Shown: in pieces, positions 49,785-57,232 of the stretch
How positions within the stretch are numbered: the stretch's first letter is position 1
Layout of the letters: the number at the start of each line of letters is the position of its first letter
Source: an uncultured Acetatifactor sp.
Lineage (GTDB): Bacteria; Bacillota; Clostridia; Lachnospirales; Lachnospiraceae
Assembly (NCBI GenBank): GCA_949840885.1
Contig: CATKYJ010000028.1
Span: 1 to 58,629, forward strand
Length of the DNA: 58,629 bases
Reading direction: 5' to 3'
Translations under genes and position numbers: made by a program
Notes under the pieces: model-generated
Database searches by the model: none
Told to the model about the DNA's origin: nothing
The model's input: only the letters and a program-made list of their open reading frames with translations

Positions 49785-49892
49785 TCAGTTGATTTTATTC
49801 TTGCAGGGCGGCTTACTTATTTTCAGATTCATAATCGCTACAATCAGCAATGCCACGGTCAAGATGACCATGAATTCCTCATATGTACTCAT
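49785..49892 (-). CDS. Holin-like small toxin (type I toxin family)
   Basis: The 35-residue peptide MSTYEEFMVILTVALLIVAI... has the Hol_Tox layout: a short polar start, one membrane helix (about 8-25) and a basic tail (KISKPPCKNKIN). GAGTGGTG lies just before the ATG. Related peptides are type I toxins kept silent by an antisense RNA. It lies between the recombinase gene and a predicted small RNA on the same strand. Confidence 0.7.
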   Translation of the reverse strand: MSTYEEFMVILTVALLIVAIMNLKISKPPCKNKIN

Positions 49893-50015
49893 AAGCACCA
49901 CTCTTTCCGCAAGACTCGGAACGAATGGCTGCACGCCCTCCCAGCTGCCCAGGTAAGCATATTATATTGTCATGGTGCAGAAGTTGCGACGTTGCAACAA
50001 TTTCCGATAGGTACG

Positions 50016-50150
50016 AAAAAAACCCCGCATTGCTGCGAGGCCTTAGGAGATTGAATGAAATAGATGGGGTGACTGTTCCGATATCTCTAACTTGAGCGAC
50101 GGCTGCCCGTTCTGTCCTCTGCTTTCATTCAGTATAACTTCTGTCCTTAC
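50016..50150 (-). ncRNA. Predicted structured small RNA
   Basis: A strong promoter (50157-50184) and a perfect terminator (CCTCGCA/TGCGGGG with seven Ts, 50016-50040) delimit about 135 nt without a gene. TGAATGAAA near the 5' end pairs with TTTCATTCA just before the terminator, closing the molecule. It may regulate the adjacent toxin, though no long complementarity to the toxin mRNA was seen. Confidence 0.6.
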
Positions 50151-50156
50151 GACCTC

Positions 50157-50184
50157 ATTATACTATATTCCATTTATTCGTCAA
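50157..50184 (-). promoter_or_regulatory. Promoter of the small RNA
   Basis: On the minus strand TTGACG, a 16-nt spacer and a perfect TATAAT. Confidence 0.75.
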
Positions 50185-50229
50185 GTTTTCAACTATTCCA
50201 GTCGATATCGCTTTCTTTTGTGAATTCCT

Positions 50230-50412
50230 TCAGTCGGGATCCTTTTCGATAGCCTCCAGCATCTGCAGATCGATTTCATCGGGTTCTACCTCTTCGATGT
50301 CTTCCCATGCGGCCGGCGCATACTTCCTTAAGATTATCTTCCAGAATTCTTCTGCATCCGAGTCGCTCATCACTGTAATCGCGTCCATGATTTGTTCTTT
50401 TACTGTAGTCAT
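50230..50412 (-). CDS. Antitoxin of a RelE-type pair
   Basis: The 60-residue acidic protein (MTTVKEQIMDAITVMSDSDAEEFWKIIL... then an Asp/Glu-rich tail) starts at 50412, directly after the toxin stop. Its AGGAGG lies in the toxin's 3' end. Small acidic partners in this position are antitoxins; no DNA-binding fold is evident. The order is toxin first, as in higBA. Confidence 0.7.
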   Translation of the reverse strand: MTTVKEQIMDAITVMSDSDAEEFWKIILRKYAPAAWEDIEEVEPDEIDLQMLEAIEKDPD

Positions 50413-50413
50413 G

Positions 50414-50650
50414 CTAAACCTCCTTATAGACCTGTCCGCGGTTATCAATACTTTCTATGTATAATATATTTCCGTCTTTATCAAAAATAATCCTATAGCT
50501 GTCGACCCTTAAACGATAGCCGCTTCTGCCTTGCAATTTTTTGATGTCGCCCATCGGCAGGCTGTGGATGGCATCCGGGATTCGGCTTCTGGTCGCCGGA
50601 TTCTGTTTTTTAAGGAATTTTTCTGCCTGTTTGGAATAATGGATCTCCAA
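50414..50650 (-). CDS. RelE/ParE-superfamily toxin
   Basis: The 78-residue protein has the RelE fold pattern: HYSKQAEKFLKKQNPATRSRI, the Gly-rich LQGRSGYRLRVDSYRIIF, and ILYIESIDNRGQVYK. Such toxins cleave mRNA on the ribosome. It is one base pair ahead of its antitoxin. Confidence 0.85.
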   Translation of the reverse strand: MEIHYSKQAEKFLKKQNPATRSRIPDAIHSLPMGDIKKLQGRSGYRLRVDSYRIIFDKDGNILYIESIDNRGQVYKEV

Positions 50651-50918
50651 TGAGGTATTCCCTCCCTTTTCTTAGATTTTTAAGATGCCGTAGCGCTTTA
50701 CTCTGTCCCGCCGTACAGCCACTTACGATCTGCAGCCTGGAAGAAGCAGCCTGGGCCGCAGAGGGCAGTTACAATGTCGTAAGCTGGTCACGAATGGCAG
50801 CAGGGAACATATCCATGTTCTCTTCAGAATGGAAGTCGAATCGGAAAAGTAGGTGAGGAATCCGGAAACAAGTACAACCCATGCATCATAGGAATGGAAA
50901 TAGGAAGGAGGCATACAT

Positions 50919-51125
50919 ATGGCGGAAACTATGGCAGCATGGCCGCGAACAGACATGGAGCTGACCCCAAAGAGGGTGCTGGCGATCAAGAGGGCGCTGG
51001 TCAGGCAGTATGCGGACCAGTATGGACTGGAGATTGATGGGTGGACGGAAGAAATCAATGGGAAGCTTCAGACGGTGAAGATCATCAACGATGAGGCGGT
51101 GGTTGTATCGGTAGAGGACATATGA
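50919..51125 (+). CDS. Small protein of unknown function
   Basis: The 68-residue frame (MAETMAAWPRTDMELTPKRVLAIKRALVRQYADQYGLEID...) has a good AAGGAGG 9 nt before the ATG. It is helical then beta-rich and resembles small accessory proteins of mobile elements, but I do not recognise it. Confidence 0.5.
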   Translation: MAETMAAWPRTDMELTPKRVLAIKRALVRQYADQYGLEIDGWTEEINGKLQTVKIINDEAVVVSVEDI

Positions 51126-51203
51126 TGATTCCAGGCAGGAGATCCGGAATACGGATCCCAGCCAGGATGGTGGACAAGCCTAAAAAGGAGGCGCAGTGCA
51201 ATA

Positions 51204-51544
51204 ATAGGCAGACTCACACGTAAAGAAGCATCCGGTAGATGGCAGGCGCAGGGGATTTTCTGGGAGAGGCTGCGTGCGGGGAGACGATTACGGAAGAGGT
51301 CAGTCAGGCGCTGTATGGATGCTTCTGCAAGTTGAAAGATTATGAGGACAGCGGGACGAGTCCAGACCAACTTGAAAGCTGGCAGCACGAACTGACTGGC
51401 ATGGCGGTCCAGGCCTGTGACAAGCTGTGCCGCTACCCTCGGGAGATAGTAGATCAGGAGGACCTGGATGCTATCTGTGAGAATTGCCAGATCAATGTAT
51501 GCGTAGATCGCATATATGTCACAGAGCCGGCAGAAAGGGGATGA
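51204..51544 (+). pseudogene. Phage-type small protein with lost start and frameshift
   Basis: After an AGGAGG site, a frame starting at ATA reads GRLTRKEASGRWQAQGIFWERLRAG. At a G-run near 51280 the continuation (ETITEEVSQALYGCFCKLKDYEDSGTSPDQLE) shifts to the frame ending at 51544. The joined sequence resembles a common phage protein of Lachnospiraceae with the KLKDYEDTG motif. Two lesions, ATG to ATA and one missing G, make it a pseudogene. An ATG at 51239 gives a shorter frame without a ribosome site. Confidence 0.55.
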
Positions 51545-52255
51545 GTTATGCTGCTACAGAAAATGGCCATTGTAGAGGCGAAAGGTCACATTTTTTGGAT
51601 GATAGTGAAAAATAGGCGCGTGATTTTCAAGCGCCCATAGACTGTTGTGGGATGCACAAGGTTTCAGGCTGGCCTTGGGGAACAGAGCCATAAGGAAAAG
51701 ACCATTGCGAAAGATGTCGGACAGGTAATATGGATTTCACGTCCGGTGCCTTATTGTTGCAAAGGCCTATCAAAAAGTTTTCGGCATCGATTATGCCACA
51801 GAGGGTGAAACTGTTATGAACTGTTGTTAAACGTGGTCATATTGAAAGACATGTAGTGCAAGGCCATAGATGTCGGCTGTTGACAAAGAGTTACATCCGT
51901 GAAGAGGCTCAGGGACAGAATGGGCGGGCATATGATCGGCTAGATCTTGGTATATGACATCATCCCAGCCAGAAAAACGCCCATCTCCCCAGAACTGGAT
52001 TCGAGATAAGGCAGACTCGGGAGACGCTGCACATATAGGCGGAGTGCCCCTTGCTTCATGCCGCTCTGGACTGGGGTATAGGACATGTTGTCGACTGAAC
52101 TGGTAGGCAGCATGTGGACAGATGGGGGCCTGTGGCTTTCAGGCTGCCGTCAATTTGCCGCGGAAAGCAGACGGACGATATTTTAATCACATAGGTAGAT
52201 TGAAAGGCATATGCAGGGGAGCACATGCCTTTTCCTTTTGGTAATGAAATGGAGA
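51545..52255. other. Gene-poor stretch
   Basis: About 700 nt with no supported gene. It holds a 30-codon frame at 51548 without a clear ribosome site and a hairpin AAAGGCAT/ATGCCTTT with a T-rich tail at 52203-52239. It is probably decayed mobile DNA. Confidence 0.5.
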
Positions 52256-52269
52256 AGCCTTTTGCCGGG

Positions 52270-52821
52270 TTATAAATCCAGTTTCCGGAAATCAATCCAT
52301 AAGTCATCATAAATATTGACCTTGATGCTATCGGTAAATGAGTAGATAGCGGGAGCTGAATCATGTTCCATATCATAAACAAGGATAGTTTGTTTCATGG
52401 GATCTACAATCCAGTATTCCCTCACATTGGCAGAACGGTATAGGGATAATTTTGTATAATAATCCATTCGCCTGCTGCCAGGGGAAACGATTTCTATAAT
52501 CCAGTCAGGAGCGCCGACACATCCGTGGTCATTTAGTTTGTTCTTAACACAGACTACGGAGATATCCGGTTCCAGATAATTAGAATCGTCTGCAAATAGG
52601 AACACGGCAAAGGGGGCGGGGTATACTTTGCATTCGCCGTTATTGTTAGCTATATGGTTTCCGATTGCCAGATGAAGGAATGATAATATGTCTTGATGCT
52701 TTCGGCTGGGTGGAGCCATATAGTATATATGGCCGTCGATCAGTTCGGCCCTGCTGCCTTCCGGCAAATTGTAGATATCATCAATGGTATAGGATTTCTC
52801 TTGTGCCAATGCTGGTGTCAT
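52270..52821 (-). CDS. Uma2-family putative restriction endonuclease
   Basis: The 183-residue protein has the Uma2 (DUF820) PD-(D/E)XK-like core: YTIDDIYNLPEGSRAELIDGHIYYM, EPDISVVC, PDWIIEIVSPGS and YREYWIVDP-like VREYWIVDP. The family is frequent on mobile DNA; its function is uncertain. The start is ATG 52821, with AAAGGAAG upstream. Confidence 0.85.
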   Translation of the reverse strand: MTPALAQEKSYTIDDIYNLPEGSRAELIDGHIYYMAPPSRKHQDILSFLHLAIGNHIANNNGECKVYPAPFAVFLFADDSNYLEPDISVVCVKNKLNDHGCVGAPDWIIEIVSPGSRRMDYYTKLSLYRSANVREYWIVDPMKQTILVYDMEHDSAPAIYSFTDSIKVNIYDDLWIDFRKLDL

Positions 52822-53001
52822 AGTAACACTTCCTTTCATGGTTATTGTATGTGGTTTGGTGTTGCCTATTCTTCGGAGCAGGCAGCAGCCTTTAGTATGT
52901 TGCTGTTTCTTTTTTGGATAATAAAAAGTAGGCCTGTTGCTGATGGACGGAAGATAGGTGCATTTGGTGGTTATTCCGAACAGCTATCTCTGCGGCTTCC
53001 A

Positions 53002-53418
53002 TCATTTCCTTGGATCATCAAACAGCTGTCTTGCCTTTTCCAGAAGCTCGGCAAGTACATCTGCTCCAAATGCCTGGCTTATGTCAAGCTGATAGCGGAC
53101 ACTTGTCCAAAGCTTCTGTAGATTTACCTTGGCAGCATCCGCCTCAGCAAATGGTTTGTAGCACTTTTCCGGTTTTGAGGTGTGCGGTTTGGGAGATTGT
53201 AGCTTTGTCGTTTGCTGTGTTGCCCCTTGGCTGGCAGCAGATCGCCCCATGCGTTCATCAATGGCCTTTTTAATGTAGCCATTGATTGGTTCACCTGCAG
53301 ACTCGGCAGCGGCCTTGATTTCCGCATATTTTTCTTTTTTGACATCCAGAGGAATACGTTTTAACTTGTCTTTTGCATATTGTAGGTCATATTTTTTCTT
53401 GGCTTCATTTGCTGGCAT
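53002..53418 (-). CDS. Small protein with ribbon-helix-helix-like N-terminus
   Basis: The 138-residue basic protein starts with a segment typical of plasmid/ICE Arc-like proteins (YDLQYAKDKLKRIPLDVKKEKYAEIKAAAESAGEPINGYIKKAIDERM). A Gln/Thr/Ser/Lys linker and a helical C-terminus follow. A DNA-binding regulator or antitoxin role is likely. AAAGGAAGTG precedes the ATG. Confidence 0.65.
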   Translation of the reverse strand: MPANEAKKKYDLQYAKDKLKRIPLDVKKEKYAEIKAAAESAGEPINGYIKKAIDERMGRSAASQGATQQTTKLQSPKPHTSKPEKCYKPFAEADAAKVNLQKLWTSVRYQLDISQAFGADVLAELLEKARQLFDDPRK

Positions 53419-53790
53419 ATGTTCACTTCCTTTCGTTTACACCGATTAGGAACTATATTTGAGGAAACCCTTTGCCACCTTACTTGAAAGTATAGCATAT
53501 TTCAATAACTTCGTACATAGTAAAATACAACAAATACTATGTATGAAGTTTTCACAATATGTATATTTATTTATGAGAAAACGAAACCAAGAGCGGAAAT
53601 GCATCTTGGCTTGTGTACCACAATTTGATACAATGCACCCATGCATGAGTTTGGGTGCAAATTTTAACGATAGGAATTTTAGGCATCTATCGGGGAACTA
53701 TCCGCAGGTGTATGGAAACATCGCAACACCGAAATTGATACAATGCAGCCCTTGCAGGTTCGTGCTGACAATGCGGCACTGGAAAGCATA
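53419..53790. other. AT-rich stretch without a supported gene
   Basis: A 119-codon frame at 53459 lacks a ribosome site and similarity. The motif TTGATACAATGCA occurs twice (53627 and 53735 regions, allowing one base), in similar surroundings. Confidence 0.4.
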
Positions 53791-53819
53791 TTGCAAGCCT
53801 TATCCTTTTGTTGTATAAT
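53791..53819 (+). promoter_or_regulatory. Promoter of the EEP/651-residue operon
   Basis: TTGCAA, a 17-nt spacer, then TATAAT. The predicted leader to 54057 is about 230 nt. A 43-codon frame (53826-53957) starts at the predicted transcription start and is probably not translated. Confidence 0.6.
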
Positions 53820-54056
53820 TTTTATATGGGTCATTGGTCAGGCAGTTCGCTTCTGGAGAATGGGAATAATGGCAGAACTAATTCATTAGAGTATTTGAAC
53901 GATGGAGGAAAATATAATGCTAATGTATATAAAGAGAAATTTTACTCGCCTTTTTAGAAGCAAGTGTTTCTGCAATTAGTTTGGCGGTTACTTACGCTGG
54001 TTTACCACAAAGATAAAGCAAGGAGCTTTAGAGGGCTGTAGAATAGAGGTGAAAAG

Positions 54057-55007
54057 GTGCAATATAAAGTTGGTTCTTTTAATATGAATAATTGGAGTTT
54101 AGATTCAAAAAAGGACTTTGAAAAAATTGCAGAGATAATAATAGAGGAAAAGCTGGATGTTGTTGCATTGCAAGAGATTTTAAGTGAAGGCAAGGGCATT
54201 TTAAGGATGCAGGAAGAACTGCAACAGTGTGTGAAATATAATCTATATGATTGGGATTCTCGCTGGGATTCTCCGAGGGAATCCACAGAGCCCGATAAGA
54301 TGCCTAAAGATCACAGAGGCGAAGGCTATGCGTATCTTTGGAATAAAAAAAGATTTAAGTTATTGGAATATTCTAAGATGGGAAAAATTAGAATTTTTGA
54401 TCCCAGAATAATAAATTCGTTATCTAATGATGTTAATGTGGACTGCTCTTTTTTTGCCAGGACACCGTATTATATACGGTTGCAGCCGCTCTATGGAGGA
54501 TTCTTTGAATTGCGTTTGGTGAATGTTCATATATATTGTGGGAACAACTCAACTTCAACAATAAATAAAAGAAAAAATGAATTTGATACGATTGTGCAGA
54601 GTATATATCCTGAAATTAGCCAAAAAAGGTATGGGCAAAACAGAGTAGCTTATACCATTGCAATGGGAGATTATAACCTAAATATTTTCAGCCCACTCGT
54701 GCAAGCAAAAAATGCATGTCTGTCAGAAGTATTTACATATAGTGACGGGAAGAAGACGGCTCAAGTTTTGACGGTACAAGATCAGTTGACCACGTTAAAG
54801 AAGTCTGACAGTGAAAACGATTCAGATAATGATACACGGTATAGAAACAATTATGATCATTTTACATATAGTCCGGAGCTATCACAATTTAACAGTGTAT
54901 CATATGAAACAATAGATGCAGTAAACAAATACTGTGGCGGTGATTTTTCGTATTATAGAAAAAATATATCAGACCATCTGCCAATTGTAATGAGTGTTGA
55001 CATATAG
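54057..55007 (+). CDS. Endonuclease/exonuclease/phosphatase (EEP) family protein
   Basis: The 316-residue protein shows the EEP fold: VGSFNMNNWS at the N-terminus, VVALQEI (metal-binding Glu), RGEGYAYLWNKKRF, RLVNVHIYCG, MGDYNLN (Asp/Asn pair) and a terminal SDHLPIVMSVDI (Asp-His). All catalytic positions look intact, so it should hydrolyse phosphodiesters or phosphates, in DNA, RNA, lipid or nucleotide. The start is GTG with GAGGTG 5 nt upstream. It lies 11 nt before the 651-residue gene and shares its AT-rich composition. Confidence 0.8.
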   Translation: MQYKVGSFNMNNWSLDSKKDFEKIAEIIIEEKLDVVALQEILSEGKGILRMQEELQQCVKYNLYDWDSRWDSPRESTEPDKMPKDHRGEGYAYLWNKKRFKLLEYSKMGKIRIFDPRIINSLSNDVNVDCSFFARTPYYIRLQPLYGGFFELRLVNVHIYCGNNSTSTINKRKNEFDTIVQSIYPEISQKRYGQNRVAYTIAMGDYNLNIFSPLVQAKNACLSEVFTYSDGKKTAQVLTVQDQLTTLKKSDSENDSDNDTRYRNNYDHFTYSPELSQFNSVSYETIDAVNKYCGGDFSYYRKNISDHLPIVMSVDI

Positions 55008-55018
55008 GAGGTGTAAAA

Positions 55019-56974
55019 ATGCTTAACGAAGAAAAGAACGTGCAATTAAGAGCCGCATATGCTTTAAATTTATGGACTGTTTCCATTTCGCAGATAATTG
55101 ATTATAATGATGTCAATATTATGAAGCAGGAATATGATACCATAATAAACAATCTCAACCTTGAAAGAATGCCTAAAGATGAAGCATTGTTGGACGTGAT
55201 CAAACAAATCATGGATGAGATTACCAGTTTCCAGATTGATGCCGGAGATACTGAGTTTATTGAAAGGGAATATCAGCATCAATTGAAAAACGCAATTTGG
55301 TCTGCAGTTCCGAATGTTGGGGCTATCTTTGCCACTTCCAATCCGATTGCTATGGGCGTTACTCTTGCTACACAGGTCGGTATTGGATACATGAATTATC
55401 GGAGAAATAAATCAGAATATGAGATAAGATACGAAAAGTCCAAATGGGAGATTCAGAAAAACAGGATGTTGCATTTAAACGCTTTGCAGAAGCAGTTGTT
55501 TGAGACTGCTTGGCGCCTGGCAGATAAATATGAATTTCCAGATGAATATCGGCTTACATCAAAGCAGATAACGGAATATAACAAAACGCTGATGGAATCA
55601 AATCCCGTTAAAAGATATAATAGTCTGGAATCAATGAAATCTTTTTTTAGTGCTTATCCAGTGTTTTGGTATCAACTTGGAAGTACGGCAAATAGCATTT
55701 ACAGAAGTGATATGTACAGGACGGATGCGGATATTAAAGAGCGCTATAAAAAGCGTGCTGTAGATGCTTTTAGTGAATACTCGAAGCTGAATCAGTTCAA
55801 TCTGTTAAAACATGATGTATTAACATCTGCTTGGGCGCTGGAATACTTAGAACTATTGGATTTAAACAGCAATAACGACTCTTATGGAGCAGATCAGCTG
55901 ATTAAAACGGCTGAAAGGTATTCAGGTAATGCTTCTGACGTTGTCGAACTGTGCGCCTTTGCATATTTACGTATAGGTGATGAAGAAAATGCGGTCAGGC
56001 TTTTTCATAATCTAGTAAATTCAGATTATAATTCTGTCTTGAATACGCAGATTCTAAGTGGCCTCTATATCAAAGCAATGAGAAATCCGGATAAATTGAA
56101 AGCTGAAGATGCAAAAGTGGGATATAGGGAATTAAAGAATATTACCGCTAATCCTCAAAACATTTTACCGATTCCGGATGAGTCATTAGATTTAGATAAT
56201 TGGAAACCAGACTGGAGCAGGGAAGAAAACTTTAACGATTTTATTAAAAAACAAAAAGAAGATGAGGCAAAGAAAAAGGTAAAGAATGAGGAAGAAAAAA
56301 AGAAAGTCAGGTTTTTTTATCAGAGACCAATTTTGATTGTATATAATAAAGGAGACGAAAAAATTGCGGACTATTTATTGGATATACTAAATGACAATAG
56401 AAAGAACATAGGCGATGATTTACCGTATCCTAGCAGAATGGATATGGAGGAGTATAAAAAGAACAGACAAAATATAGAACAAAAGGGTACACATGTTATA
56501 ATGCTTGGTGATTCTAAAGAGGCTAAAAATTTATATGAACGTTTTGACAGATGGGATTACTATAAGCTTGGTATGCGTTTTGTTTCTAATGAAAGTAAAA
56601 CTAAAACAGTCATGCTAATCAGACGACTTAAAAATCAAGACATTAACGATTTGATTGCTCTTGCAAAAGAGGTGAATAAGAAGCACTCTGTAAAAATTCC
56701 AGAGGGGGTAGAAACTGTAACCAGTTTTTTTAAAGACGTATATGGGAATATTGACATGGGTGATCCCGCCGAAGTAATTGCCGCAATACTTTCCGGCATT
56801 GTGGCTTTTCCTCTTCTTATAATTGGTGATACACTTCAGGATTTATTGAATGTGAGGCAGGGTGTAAAGAATGCATTTTCAATGAAAGATCTTGATTTTT
56901 TGAGGTATAGCATTGCTATGTATGAATATCTTGAAAGAGAAAATGCTCTTTACCCCACGGCAAATGAGAATTAA
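55019..56974 (+). CDS. 651-residue membrane-associated protein of unknown function
   Basis: I do not recognise the family. Residues about 90-125 are a hydrophobic Gly/Ala-rich segment (VGAIFATSNPIAMGVTLATQVGIGY). About 130-400 is helical and repeat-like (TPR/Sel1-like: AFAYLRIGDEENAVRLFHNLV). About 405-438 is a Lys/Glu-rich linker. About 440-560 looks alpha/beta, Rossmann- or TIR-like (RPILIVYNKGDEKIADYLLDIL, THVIMLGDSKEAKNL, TVMLIRRLK). Near 598-620 is a second hydrophobic helix (ILSGIVAFPLLIIGD). AGGAGG precedes the ATG. It is tightly linked to the EEP gene, suggesting a sensor-membrane protein paired with a nuclease or phosphatase. Confidence 0.7.
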   Translation: MLNEEKNVQLRAAYALNLWTVSISQIIDYNDVNIMKQEYDTIINNLNLERMPKDEALLDVIKQIMDEITSFQIDAGDTEFIEREYQHQLKNAIWSAVPNVGAIFATSNPIAMGVTLATQVGIGYMNYRRNKSEYEIRYEKSKWEIQKNRMLHLNALQKQLFETAWRLADKYEFPDEYRLTSKQITEYNKTLMESNPVKRYNSLESMKSFFSAYPVFWYQLGSTANSIYRSDMYRTDADIKERYKKRAVDAFSEYSKLNQFNLLKHDVLTSAWALEYLELLDLNSNNDSYGADQLIKTAERYSGNASDVVELCAFAYLRIGDEENAVRLFHNLVNSDYNSVLNTQILSGLYIKAMRNPDKLKAEDAKVGYRELKNITANPQNILPIPDESLDLDNWKPDWSREENFNDFIKKQKEDEAKKKVKNEEEKKKVRFFYQRPILIVYNKGDEKIADYLLDILNDNRKNIGDDLPYPSRMDMEEYKKNRQNIEQKGTHVIMLGDSKEAKNLYERFDRWDYYKLGMRFVSNESKTKTVMLIRRLKNQDINDLIALAKEVNKKHSVKIPEGVETVTSFFKDVYGNIDMGDPAEVIAAILSGIVAFPLLIIGDTLQDLLNVRQGVKNAFSMKDLDFLRYSIAMYEYLERENALYPTANEN

Positions 56975-57232
56975 GGAACCTCAAATCCAAAACTGGAAAA
57001 TCCGCTGCTAAAGCTAAAAGCAGAGTATGATATCCGATTGAATTCAATTGTAGTTGAAAGGAGTGAAAAGTTTAAAAAGGGCGATATTTTTGTTGTTGGC
57101 TATCATGACGAGGTGGGCGGGAATGGCCCTGGGAACGAGACAGCGGATACAAGAAAAAGTAAAGAGCTATTTAGTGTCTGCTTTTTAAGTCCCAAAATCA
57201 TTGATTTTACTGACTTTCTGGCATGTTTATGA
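56975..57232 (+). pseudogene. In-phase open stretch after the 651-residue gene
   Basis: Immediately after the TAA, the same frame stays open for 85 codons (GTSNPKLENPLLKLKAEYDIRL..., FKKGDIFVVGYHDEVGGN). It has no ribosome site of its own. It may be the remnant of a further gene or domain cut by the IS element that follows; the last codons probably lie in IS DNA. Confidence 0.4.

Noticed and set aside
53459..53818. 119-codon frame upstream of the EEP gene
   Set aside because: It has no ribosome site, odd composition, and ends across the EEP operon promoter.
53826..53957. 43-codon frame MGHWSGSSLLENGNNGRTNS...
   Set aside because: Its ATG coincides with the predicted transcription start and no ribosome site exists. 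It may be a gene fragment, but this cannot be supported.
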